Shown here piece after piece: positions 11,101 through 23,100 of a stretch of 64,000 bases of DNA; the stretch's first letter is position 1, and every line of letters begins with the position of its first letter. The notes under the pieces were generated by a model, which saw only the letters and a list, made by a program, of their open reading frames with translations, made no database searches and had not been told where the DNA came from. The stretch spans positions 292,772 through 356,771 of the forward strand of contig QPMI01000411.1 in the NCBI GenBank assembly GCA_004431415.1, in the 5' to 3' direction. Source of the DNA: Cyanophora paradoxa. Its lineage: Eukaryota > Glaucocystophyceae > Cyanophorales > Cyanophoraceae. Position numbers and translations under genes: made by a program.

Positions 11101-14100
11101 CCGCTGGGGCCCTACACGGCGGCCCCGCTGCTGCTCCTCGCCGGCTCGGGGCTCCTCCCCGCCTCCGCCGCCTTCGTCCGGCTCGCCCCGCGCTACGCCC
11201 CGCCCGGCGCCTCCTCCTCCGAGTCGTCTGCCGCCCCTGCTCGCCTGCTGAGCTCGGCCGCGGCGCTGGTGGAGGCGAGCGGCGAGGCCGGCCCGTACGC
11301 CGTGCAGCTCGCGGGGCGGCGGACGGGCCGCCTTCGCGTGGCAGGAGGCGCAGGTGGATCTCGCGGCCGACGCGGCGCCGGCCGCCGGCCTGCAGTGCGG
11401 CGCCCTCGCGAGCCCCGCCGCGTGCGGCGCGCTGGCGGGCGGCGCCGCGTGCGCGTGGCGCCTGGCGACGCTCTCCGCCTGCGAGCTGGGGCGGGGCGCG
11501 AGCCCGGGCGGCCGGCCCTCGCCGCCCCCGCCGCGACACCTTCTTCGCGGCCGCCTCGGACGTCGTCCTCCTCGCCGCCGCCGGCGGCGGCCCCGCCTTC
11601 CCCTTCTGGCCCAGGCCGGCCTCCACCCGGCCTGCCTCCTCGACGGACGGCCGCGCCGGCGCGGCCGCCGTGCTGCGCTCGCCGGCGCTGGGGCCAACGG
11701 GAGCAGCAACGGGACGGGACGCTGGGGCGGCGCTGCGCTGCGGGGTGCCGGCCTCGGCCGCCGCCGCCTTCGTCTCCCTCTCCGTGCCGGGCTTCCCCGG
11801 AGCCCTCGTCCTCCAGTTCCTCGGTGCCCCTCCCGGCCCGCCCCCGCCCGCCCTCCGCGCCTCACGCGGCGCGCCCGCCCCTCCGCAGCGGCGCCGGCGC
11901 TGGGGTCGGTGACGCCCTCGTTCGCGGCACCGCACGGGCTGGTGGCCGCCGCCGGGCGGGCCTCGCCGGCGAGATCGCCCTCGGCCTCGCGGGGGCGGCG
12001 CGCCCTCCGCGCCCTCTCCACCGCCTTCGCCGTCGCCGAGCTCGCCCCAGCGGCGCCGGCGCCGGCCCCTCGCCGCCCCGGGGGCCTCCTGGACGCCTCG
12101 GGGCTCCTCGCCTCCGCCGCCGACGCCCCCTGGACGGCCGCCTCCGCCTCCGTGTCCGGGGCGGCGCCGCGCTGCTGCCGGCTGGCAACGCGAGCGTCGC
12201 AGCCGCCGGCGCCAACGGCACGCTCGTGCCCGGCGCGGCCGCCCTGGCCCTCGGGACGGAGGGCGGGCGGACCGTGCTGGCGGCGCCCGTCGCCGGCTCG
12301 CTCCTGCCGGCGGCGGCGCGCCTGGAGTGCGCATTCCGCTTCTCCGAGCGCTCGGCGGTCCTCGTTCTGGCGGGGGCGGGGGAGGGCCAGGGCGCCTCGG
12401 CCGCCGCCTGCCCCGCCCCGCGCCTGCGCCCCGGCCTCGGCCTCCTCCTCGTCGGGCCCTCGGGGGGGTACCCCCCGGAGGCCTTCCTCCTCGCCGTCTC
12501 CTCGTCGGCGGCCGCGGCCCGCGGCTACGTGCCGGAGCCGCTCTTCGTCTCCCCCGCCTTCGAGCCCGCCGCCGAGGCCCCGGACGGTCCGCTCCGCTCC
12601 CATCCTTCTCTCTCTTTGTTCTTATCGTAACCCCGCAGAGCCGGCCTTCGCGGACGGCTTCGTGCCGCCCTTCGCGATTGGATCCTCGTGGGCCCTCGTG
12701 CGGGGCCGCGGCATCCTCGCTGCGCTCGACGCGCCGGGGCCCCGCCTCGCGTCTGCGGCCTTCGGCGCCCCGCCGCTGCGGCCGCTCTCCTCCGCCGCCG
12801 CCTTCGTGGAGCTGCACGAGGCCGGGGCGGCCCCCACAGGGGCCCTCGCCCTCCCCGCCGACGGGCTCTTCGAGGCCCCGGGTGCGCCGCCCCGCCCCGC
12901 CCCGCCCCTCCTCGATTTTTAAGCTGGCGCCCCGGTCTAAGGGGGCGGGGGCGCAGGGGCGGCGTGGCGGGCGCTGACCCTGGCGGACCTCGAGGGGAGG
13001 GCGGGGGAGACCCTGGCGCCCCTCGCCGGCCCCGCCTTCCCCTCCGCCCCGAACGCCACCGCCACCGCCGCCAACGAGACCGGAGGCGCTGCGGCGCGCA
13101 TCGCGGCCGCGGCCGGCGGGGGGACGATCCTCCTCGCCTCGTCGGCCTCGGCCGCGCCGCCGCCGGGCCGCCTCTTCTGCTTCTTCGCGGCGGGCCCGGC
13201 TCGGAGCGGGCCGGCGTGGTCGTCGCTGCCGCCTTCGCGGAGTCGGCGGGGCGCGCAGGGGTCGCCTGCGTGAGCCCGCGCTCCCCGCCGGCCCCGCCCG
13301 CGTCGCCCTCCGCGACGAGCTGCTCCATGGGGGCCCCGGCGACCTCTTCCTCCTCCAGGCCGGCCCCTCGGGGCCTCCGCGCCCCGGCCGCGAGCATCCG
13401 CGCCGCCGCCGAGGCGGCCGTCGCCGCGCAGGCGGTGTTCGCGCCGCTCTCGCTGGGGGCGCAGCCGGCGCGGGGCCCGCGCCTGCACGCCTTGCCCCTC
13501 CTCCTCGCCGTCGCCGACTGGACGGCGCCGACGGCGGCGTGCCGGGGCGCGGGCACCTCCCGCCGGGCCCGGGGCGCGTCCTCTCCACCGCCTTTGTCCT
13601 GTGCGAGCTGCCGGCGCTCCCGCCCCGGCCGGCTCGGGCCTGGACGCCGGCCCGCCCCGGCCGAGGCGAGCCTGGCGCTGGCCCCGGAGGGCGGCGAGGC
13701 CGGCCCCGCCCCCGCTTCCTCTTCGCCCCCCCGTCACCTTCGCCGCCGCCGGCGGGCGCGTTGTCTCGTCGGAGGCCGGCGGGGCGGCCGTGGCGGCGCT
13801 CACCGCCTCGGGCCGCCCCGAGCCGCTCGCCGTCTGCGTCGACGTGCGCCGCCGGCTCTACGTCTCCGGCCGCACGGGCGCCTGCCTGCTCCCGGCGGCC
13901 GCCCCGGGCGCCGACTCGCTGCTGCTCCCGACCCTCGCCGGCCTGGCGGACCCCTCCGCCGAGCCCCTCGCCCTCGTCTACCGCCGTGCGCCCTCCCCGC
14001 AGCCCCGCGCCCCGCCCCGTCCCGTCCCCGCAGCCGCTGAAGAGCGGCTCGGGGCAGGGCCGGTGGTTGTGGCGGCGGCGCACGGGCAGCGGGCGGGGCG

Positions 14101-17100
14101 GCGGCGGAGGCGGCGCTGGTCGTCGGGGCCTCCCCTCTGCCAACGCGAGCGTCGCGTGCCTCGGGGCGGGGGCGAGCCCCGCGCCGGCGGCGGCGCCGGA
14201 GCCGGCGGGGCGCTGGCGCGGCTGGTGCGGTGCGCGCTGGCGCCGGGCGCGGCGGGCTTCGTCGCCCTCGGCCTCGCCTCGGACGGCGCCGCCCAGGCCG
14301 CCCTCGCCCAGCTCGAGCTCCTCCGTGCGCCCCGCCCCTCCGCCCCGCTTCGGTTCGCCTCTGACGCGGCGGCAGCGGCGCCGGGGGCGTGGGAGGCGGT
14401 GCCGGCGCGGGTGCCGAGCAACGGCGCCGTGCTGCTGCTGGTGAGGGGCGGCGACGTGCTCCCCGCCGGGGGCGCCCTCGCCTGCACGGTGGACGGCCTC
14501 GCCTCGCCGGCGGCCCGCTGGCTCTCCACGGCGGCCGCCGCCTGCGAGGTCCCCGCTTCGCCGACGAGGCGCTCCTCTCCCCGCACGCCCACGCCGCCGT
14601 CCGCCTCGCCGGCCCCGGCCAGGCCCCCGCCGCCGCCTCGGGCGCCGCCCGCCTCCGCCTCCTCGACCCCGTCAGCGCCTGGTCCCTCGACGTGAGCGCC
14701 GCCGCCGAGACGGGCGGGACGCGGGTGCACGTCGGCGGCGCCGGCTTCGACGGGGGCGACTCGGGCGTCGGCTGTGCCTTCGGGCGCGTCTTCGTGCGCA
14801 TCGCGCTGGTGGACCGGAGCACGGCCGAGTGCCTGAGCCCGGCGCTCCCCGCCCGCGCCAGCATCGTCCGCATGTCCGTCCCCGAGCTGAACCTGGCGGC
14901 CCTCGCGAGCTACGCGTGGGACGGGGCCCGCTGCAACGCCTCGCTGGTGCCCGGGGCGGAGCTGGCGGCGCTGCAGGCCAACGCGACGGCCTGCGGGCCG
15001 CAGTACGCGACGCGCGAGGTGGCGCTGCTGCGGGCGGTGGACCTGGGCGACGGGGTGGGGCCGCGCGTCAAGGCCCGCGCCATCCCCCTCCGCATCGCCC
15101 TCGCCGGCTCCGACCTCACCGCCGCCCTCGACGTCGCCGACATCGCGTGGGCGCGCCTCCTCTCCGCCGCCGCCGCCTTCGCCAACCAGCTCGCCGCCTC
15201 CAACGGCACGGCCCCCGGCGCCCGCCGCCTCTCCTCGCTGGACGGGGCGGCGGCGAACGCGAGCCTCACGCCCGACGACGTGCTGCTCGCCCTGCAGCAG
15301 GCCGCGGCGCTCTCCGGCCCCTCGGTGCACGTGCGCCGCAAGCTGCTCAACAGCACGTGCCCGCCGGAGAACTGCCCGGTGACGGTGCGCTCGCTGCTCA
15401 ACATCGCGGCGGTCGGCTTCAACGCGAGCTACCTCAACTACACCGCCCCGGACCTCCCCGACTCGCCCTACGGCCTCCGCTTCTCCCTCGACATCGACGT
15501 CCAGCGTGCGCGCCCCGCCCCGCCCCCCTCGCTGCCTCTGCGGCGCCCGACCCGCCGCGCAGCGGTCCCGTTCATCGCGGCGCTCTCGCCGAACGCGAGC
15601 TTCGTGAAGGGGTACACGCCCGTGACGGTGCGGGGCGCGAACTTCCTGCCGACCGCGACGCTCGGCTGCCTGTTCGGGACGACCCTCGTGCCGGCCGTCT
15701 ACGTCAACTCGAGCGCCGTCGTCTGCCACGCGCCCCCGCAGGCCTCCTACGGCGTCGTCCCCTCTCCGTCACGTGCGCCGCGCGGCCCGCCCTCGCGCGG
15801 CCCGGCGCGATGCGGGGGCGGGGCGCAGGAACAACGGGCGGGACTTCGAGTCGGGGCTGCAGGGCGCGGCGCTCTTCACGTACCTCGCCTGCCCCGCCGG
15901 CTCCTTCTGCAGGGCCGGCGAGGCCTTCCCGTGCCCCCCCGGCCACTTCTGCCCGATGCGGGTGGACGGGAACCGGACGTGGACGGACGTGCAGGAGGCC
16001 GGGGCGAACCTGGACCCATTCCCCGACGTCGTCTTCACCCTCGTGCAGTGCCCGCCGGGCACCTACCAGGACGAGGCCGGGCAGGCCTTCTGCAAGCCCT
16101 GCGTCCGCGGCGGCGTCTGCCCCCGCCTCGGCATGGCCTACCCCGACATCTGCCCCGCCGGCGACCTCTGCGACGAGGAGTCGCTGGTCGCCGGCAAGGT
16201 CTGCCCCCCCGGCAAGATCTGCCTCGCCGGCACCATGACCGGCTTCGCCTTCAACGCCTCGGCCCCCGCCCTGGGCCCGGTAAACGAGACCTTCCTCCGG
16301 CTGGCCCCCGACGCCTGCCCCGAGGGCGCCGCCCTCCCCTCCAGCGGCGCCCCGCCCTCGGCCTGGGCCTACGCCGGCCCCGCCCCGCTCCCCTGCAACG
16401 GGACGGCCGTCACGGCCGCCTCGCTGGACTACATCCGGCAGGTCCCCTTCGGGTACCCGCGCGTGTGCCCGCCGGGCTTCTTCTGCCAGGCGGGGACGGG
16501 GAGCGCGACGACGGTGCCGTACGACTACTTCACGCCGCAGCCGTGCTTCGGGGGCGCCTCGTGCACGCCCGGGTCGGACAACCCGCTGGGGGCCGGCCTC
16601 TGCCCCGCCGGCTTCTACTGCCGCAGCAAGGCCGACGGCTCCCTCGAGGAGCGCCGCTGCGAGCCCGGCTACTTCTGCCCCTCGCAGGGCCTCACGGAGC
16701 CCACGGCCTGCGGCGAGGGCTCCTACCAGGGTGCCCCCCCCCCTCCCGCGCGCCCCTCCCGCCCCCGCCCCCGCCGAGGCGTCGCCCGCAGACGAGTACG
16801 AGGCGAAGGGCTGCAAGTCGTGCCCCCTGCGCTTCTTCTGCCCGCGCACGGCGATGGCGGAGCCGCTGCTGACGCAGCCCGGGTACTACTCGCCCGGGGT
16901 CGGCACCGTGGACCAGCGCCCCTGCTCCGCCGGCTCGTACTCCGCCACCGACGGCTCCTCCGCCTGCACCTCCTGTCCGCCCCGCGCCCTCCCATCCCCG
17001 CGCCCCCGCCTCACGCCGGCCCCGCCGCCCCGCAGGCCCCCTGGGCACGTACGCGACGGGGTACAACAACACGAACTGCACGGAGGCGCCGCCGGGCACC

Positions 17101-20100
17101 TTCGTCTCGTACGAGGGCGCCGCCGAGCCGACCGCCTGCAACCCGGGCACCTACTCCGGTCCGCCCGCCCCCGCTCCGCATGCGCCCCTCCTCACCGCCG
17201 GCCCCAGACGTGCCCGGCCTCACCGCCTGCAAGCTCTGTGCGCCGCCCCGCCCCGCCCCGCCCCGCCTCGCGCCGCGCGGGGCTGACGGGGCGGGGGGCG
17301 CAGGCGGGCTGGGCTCGTACGCGGAGGGCCTGCGCAACACGGAGTGCAAGCCGGCCCCCGCGGGCGCCTTCATCAACTTCGAGGGGGCCGCCCGCCCCAC
17401 CCTCTGCAACCCCGGCACCTACCAGCGTCCGCCCGCCCTCCCCAGCGCGCCCGCCCCCCCTCCCCGGGGCCTGAGGCGGGGCGGCGGGCGCAGCGGCGAA
17501 CGGGTCGGAGACGTGCGTGCCGTGCAAGCCGGGGTACTACACGCCGGACTTCGGGGAGTTCGCGTGCAAGCCGGCCGACCCGGGGCACGTCGTCCCCGCC
17601 TCGGGCAGCACCGCCCAGCAGCAGTGCCCCGCCGGCTCCTACATGCGTCCGCCCCGCCCCCCGCCCCCGCCCCCGCCGCTGCGTTCCGCGGGGCCTCACG
17701 CGCCGGCGGGCGGCGGCAGCGTACACGAACGCGTCGGCGTGCCTGCAGTGCAAGCCGGGGACGTACTGCCCCAAGGAGGGCCTGACGGCGGTCACGCCGG
17801 CGGACCCGGGCTTCTTCGTCGCCTCCCCTTCCTCCATCGCCCAGCTCCCCTGCCGCAAGGGCTCCTACCAGCCCGACCCCGGCGGCGCCGAGTGCCTCGC
17901 CTGCGCCAACGGCTTCATCTGCCCCTGTGCGCCCCCCCGCCCCCCGCCGCGCCCGCTTCGCGCGCCGGGCGAGCGGCGCGCGCAGTCGACCAGATGACGA
18001 GGCCGCTGGCGGCGCCGGCGGGGGCGTTCAGCACGGGGGAGGGGAACACGTTCGCCTCCAAGTGCGCCCCCGGGAACTACTCGGCGATGCCCGGACAGCC
18101 GTTCTGCCTCCGCTGCCCCGCCGGCTTCCAGTGCCTCGCCGAGGGCACCGTCGAGCCCAAGCCCTGCCAGCCGGGCTTCTTCCGCCCCATGGACGAGGGC
18201 GGGACGACGACGATCTCGTGCATCCCGTGCCCGGAGGGGACCTACTCGGAGGCGGCGGGGGCGACGGACATCTCGGCGTGCACGCCCTGCCCCGCCGGCC
18301 TCGTCTGCGCCATCTCGGGCACCCCCGACGTCTCCCGCGCCTCCAAATGCGCCGACGGTGCCCCGCCCCGCCCGCCCGCCCGCCCGCGCGCTCCTCGGGG
18401 GAGCGGGGCCTGACTGGACGGCAGGGTACGTGTGCGGGACGGGGACGAGCGGGTCGTCGCAGTTCGAGGAGAAGTGCCCGGCCGGCTTCTTCTGCGGGGC
18501 GGGGACCTCCCCGGCCACCAAGTTCCTCAACCCCTGCGAGGCCGGCTACTACTGCTTCGAGCAGTCCACGCCCTCCACCGCCAAGCAGCTCCGCTGCCCC
18601 GAGGACCGCTTCTGCCTGCGGGGCACCGCCGCCGTGAACAACGAGACGACGGGGCGCGTCGACTTCTACTGGGCCCTCGCCAAGGCCCCCTACGAGCTCC
18701 TCTCGGCCGACTCGCAGGCGTACCTCCAGGCGCAGATCGCCGCCAGCCGCGCCCGCTCCGGCAGCGCCGCCGCCGCCGCCGCGGAGACCATCGCGGCGAC
18801 GATCGGGGCGGCGCTGGCCGGCTCGGGCTCGCGCCGGCGCCTCCTCTCCGCCGCCTCCATCTTCGAGGGACCTCCTTCGGCGTCGGCCAACCGTGGGCCC
18901 CGCCCCCGCCCCGCCGCCCCCGGCCCCCGCCCCGACCGGGGCGCCCGGGGCCCCGCCGGCAACGCGACGCTCCCGCGCGTCTGGAGCGAGGGGGCGCCGC
19001 CGCGGCGCGGGCTGCTGCAGAACGGGACGACGCCGGCGGCGTCCAACGGGACGGCCGGCGCGGCCTCGGCCTCCTCCGCGTCCTCCGGGGCGACTCCGCT
19101 CTCTTTCGAGTTCCAGGCGCTGGAGGTGCCCGCCGGCCTCAAGTGCCCGGACGGCTCGGCCTCGATCGACCAGTGCTACTCGACGGGGGACCTGCAGCGC
19201 ACCATCGACCCGTGCCGCGCCGAGCTCCCCGAGGGCGTGCCCGCCCAGTGGCGCCCCTACGCCATCCAGCCCAACGTCAGCGGCCTCTCCCGGCCGTCGG
19301 ACGCGGCGACGGGCGCCGGCGGGCAGGCGCGCAAGGGGAACGCGACCTTCTTCGCGCCGGCCACGGAGGCCGGCTACGGCCTCGTCTCCATCTTCTTCGA
19401 CTTCCCCCGCCTCGCCGCCAACGCGCTGCGGGCCGCCCCGGGCGCCCCGCCCCTCAACTTCACCAAGGGCGACTTCGGCGTCAAGTTCGTCTCCCGCGTC
19501 CCCAGCCCCGAGCCGCCCCCCGCGGACGGCACCCCGCCGGCCTTCAAGCGGGGCGCGGCGGCGGCGGGCAAGAACGGCTCGCTGGGGGAGCCGCTGCCGT
19601 TCATGCTGGCGCGGACGGACGGGAGGGCAGTGGACCCGTTCACGGTGCTACAGGTGAACCTGCTGCCGATGTCGGACGCGACGCCGGCCTTCTTCGTCGA
19701 CCTCGAGCTCTACAACCCCGCCAACCTCGTCGGCTTCGACACCCTCGCCTCCCAGCCCGTCGTCTCCGTCCTCTTCAAGCGCCCCGAGCGGGCCGAGCTG
19801 GGCACCAACAGGGCCTTCGTCGCCGTGCTCAACTCGAAGACGCAGCGCAACGACTTCGTGTCGCCCACGAACCTCCAGTCCCTCGTCTTCCTCCCGAACC
19901 GCAACGAGCCCTCCACCTGGTTCGACCTCGTCAAGTGGAACCAGACGGACGCCCAGCACCCCTTCCTCCTCACGTCCGCCCTCCTCCGCCCCGCCCCCGC
20001 CCCCCCTCCTGAGCGCCCCCGCAGGGTGGCCAGCACGGACTACGGCCCCATCGACTACACCAACGTGGACCCCTCGGGGTGCGCCCCGCCCCGCCCCGCC

Positions 20101-23100
20101 CCGCCCGGCGCTCGTGTCCCTGCTGGGCCCGCCGAGGCTGACGCTGCCTTTCCCGCAGGCGAAACGTGCCGGCGCCCACCGACGCGGACGGCAAGCCGGT
20201 GCGCGGCGGCCCCCCGCGCTCGCCTCGCCTCGCCGCGCCGTGACGCGCCCCGCCCCGCAGCTCACCTTCGTGATGCCGTACTTGCCCTACGTCTCCAACT
20301 GCGCCGGCTTCGGGCGGGTGCACCCCCGCGCCGGCCCCCCGGGCCCCCCCGGCGGCTGACGGGGCGGGGCGCTGGGGCCGCGGGGCAGTTCCTGCCGCTC
20401 TTCGCGATCCTGGAGGACTCCAAGGGCTGCAACCTCACCGCCCGCGAGGAGACCGTCCCCACCCAACAGTACAACCCCTTCGGCCCGTGCGCCGCACCCC
20501 GCGCCCCCCGCCCCGCCCCGCCCCGCGCCTCGCTCCGCTCGCCGACGCCGCGGGCGGGCGGGGCGGGCAGGCCGCCCAAGGGGGACGCGTGCGACTACGA
20601 GCTCAAGTGCGTGTACGAGGAGGAGCTGGCGGCGACGGACGGCCAGTCCGCCGTCTACTGGTTCGAGCCGACGGACGGGAAGAAGCTCTTCCAGATCCCC
20701 TGGACGCCCGTGCTGCCCGCCGACGTCAGCAGCGCCGACAAGTTCTGGAGCGGCCTCCAGAGCAGCGGCCAGTTCGCCGAGGTCGAGACGATGACCGAGG
20801 GCGACGGCACCGCCTCCCTCTGGTCCGGCTCCGGCTCCAAGCTCGCCGCCCGCCGCGTCACCTTCGAGGTGCGCTGCACCCCCAGCCCCCTCCCCCAAAA
20901 GACCTTCCGGGCCCCGACGCCGCGCGCAGCTGCAGTACTTCCAGACGTCGGCGACGAGCAAGCGGGTGGTGCAGGCCTTCGTGACCCTCGGCGACTTCGA
21001 GCCGGTCTCGACGCACGACGGGGAGTACACGCTGACGGTCAAGCTCAAGCCGATGACCTGGTTCGAGCTGCTGAACGCCTTCGCGCTGGGCCTCGAGGTC
21101 TACGCCATCATCGGCGGCATCGTCACCGTCACCTGCCTCGTCATCGTCGTCCGCCCCCGCCCCCGCCCCCGCCCCCGCCCCCGCCCCCGCCCTCTCTGAG
21201 CCCCGCCCCGCCCCGCCCCGCCCCCCCCAGTTCTTCTTCTTCTACTTCCACCGCTGGTACTGGCACAAGTTCGACCGCATGAAGTCCAAGCTCGTGCGCC
21301 GGCTCCCCCCGCCCCCCGCCCCGCCGCGCTCCGCCCCGCTGAGCCCCGCGGGGGGTGCAGCCGCCGTTCCGGGGGTGGTCGTACCTGCGGACGACGCACC
21401 CGGCGGTGCTGATGGGGACGAGCGCGGGGGCCATCCCCATGGGCCTCGTCCTCGTCTTCTGCACCCTCTACATCAAGGCCCGCCCCGCCCCGCCAGACCC
21501 CGCCCCGTCCGAGCTCTCTGACGGCCTCGCTGTGCGGGCGGGGGCGCAGGTGCTCAAGCCGTTCGAGCGGCAGGTGGGCCGCTGGCAGGACTGGGGCTCG
21601 GACACGGCCCTCTCGGAGGAGCAGCGGGAGGTGAACCAGGCGGCGCGCTTCGGCACCGCCCTCTTCGCCTGCTCGTTGTACTTCCTCTGGAGCGCCGTCT
21701 GCGTGCTCCAGCCCGACGCCAACTACCACAACCGCAACGACCCGTACCAGAAGAAGCAGTCGGACCGCCTCGGCTCGCACAACCTCAACCGGGGCCTCTT
21801 CATGGCCGCCTGCTTCTGCCTCGTCGGCCTCATGACCTGCCTCATGGAGTGGTGCGCCCTCCGTTGCAGTCCGTCCGATGGCCGCCGGCCCTGAGCTTCG
21901 CCCCTCGCCCCGGTCGCAGGTCGTACAGCACGTGGTTCTCGCAGAACATCTGGCTCTCCGTCATCCTCCTCCGCATCGGCGCCATCGTCCTCGAGGCCAC
22001 GCTGGAAACCGTCCGCCCCCGGCCCCCCGCGCAGCGAAGCGGCGCAAGGCTGACGCCGCCGGCCGCGCAGTCCCTGCGCCAGTCCCTCCTCGCCTCCCCG
22101 ATGCTCGTCGCCTACGACGTGCGCCCGCCCCCGGCGACGGCCCCCTGCCCCCACTCCCGCGCGCCCCGCTCACCGGCCTTGCAGATGGTGAACTTCATGT
22201 GCACGATCGCGGCGGAGAACTTCGTCGCCTTCCTCGCCTCCTTCTACTTCGACCTCGCCCTCAAGGCCCGCCCCCGCCCCCGCCCGCGCCGGGCCCGCTC
22301 TGCGCCCCCTCACCCCCGCCCGCCCGCCCGCCCCCGCGCAGATCGCGGACATCGTCTACCTCGGCTCCCGCGCCGTCTGGCTGATGAACAACGGGCCCCG
22401 CATCGCCCGGATGAAGACCACGCGCTTCCTGCTGCGGCACACGATCACGAACTCGCCGATGTGGCGCTTCACGGCGTGGCTGCGGCACGTGGCCCTCCCC
22501 AAGGTGGAGAAGGGCGAGGCGGCCAAGGAGGAGGAGGAGGAGAAGGAGCGCGCCGAGGACGAGGAGGACGCCCTCGAGGCCGTGCGCCCCGCCCCCCTAC
22601 CCCCCTCGCTCTTCCCCCCCCCCCCTCCGAGCCGAGCCCGGGGGCGCAGGTGGTGGACACGGCGGGCAACTACTCGGTGGACGCCACCTCCTCCGTCCTC
22701 TCCCCCGTCCTCCTCATCATCTTCTACATCTTCGACAAGTGCCCCCGCCCTTCCCCTCCCCCCCCCCACCCCCCCGGCTCACGCGTACCCCCGCCCCGCC
22801 GGCAGCGAGTTCAAGTTCCAGGACGTGTACAACTTCTCCAAGCGTGCGTCGGCTGGGCAGCCCGCCGCTGCGCCGGCCCCCTGCCGCTGACCCGGCGCCC
22901 TCGCCGCGCGCAGTGGCGCCGCTCTACTACCTGGTCTTCGTGCTGATGGTGATGGGGATGCAGCCCATCGTCGACGTCGTCCTCCTCCAGGTCGTCGAGG
23001 CACGCGCCCGTGCCGCCCGACCCTCCCCCCGCGTCCGCCCGCGCCTCGCCGCCCGCTGAGGGCCCCGGGGCGCGCGCGCGCAGCTGCACCTGAAGGTGAA

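Noticed and set aside
10394-14143. A 1249-codon minus-strand open frame across the giant gene
   Set aside because: It is Arg/Pro/Gly-rich shadow coding caused by high GC. It has no domain logic and lies antisense to TIG-motif sequence.
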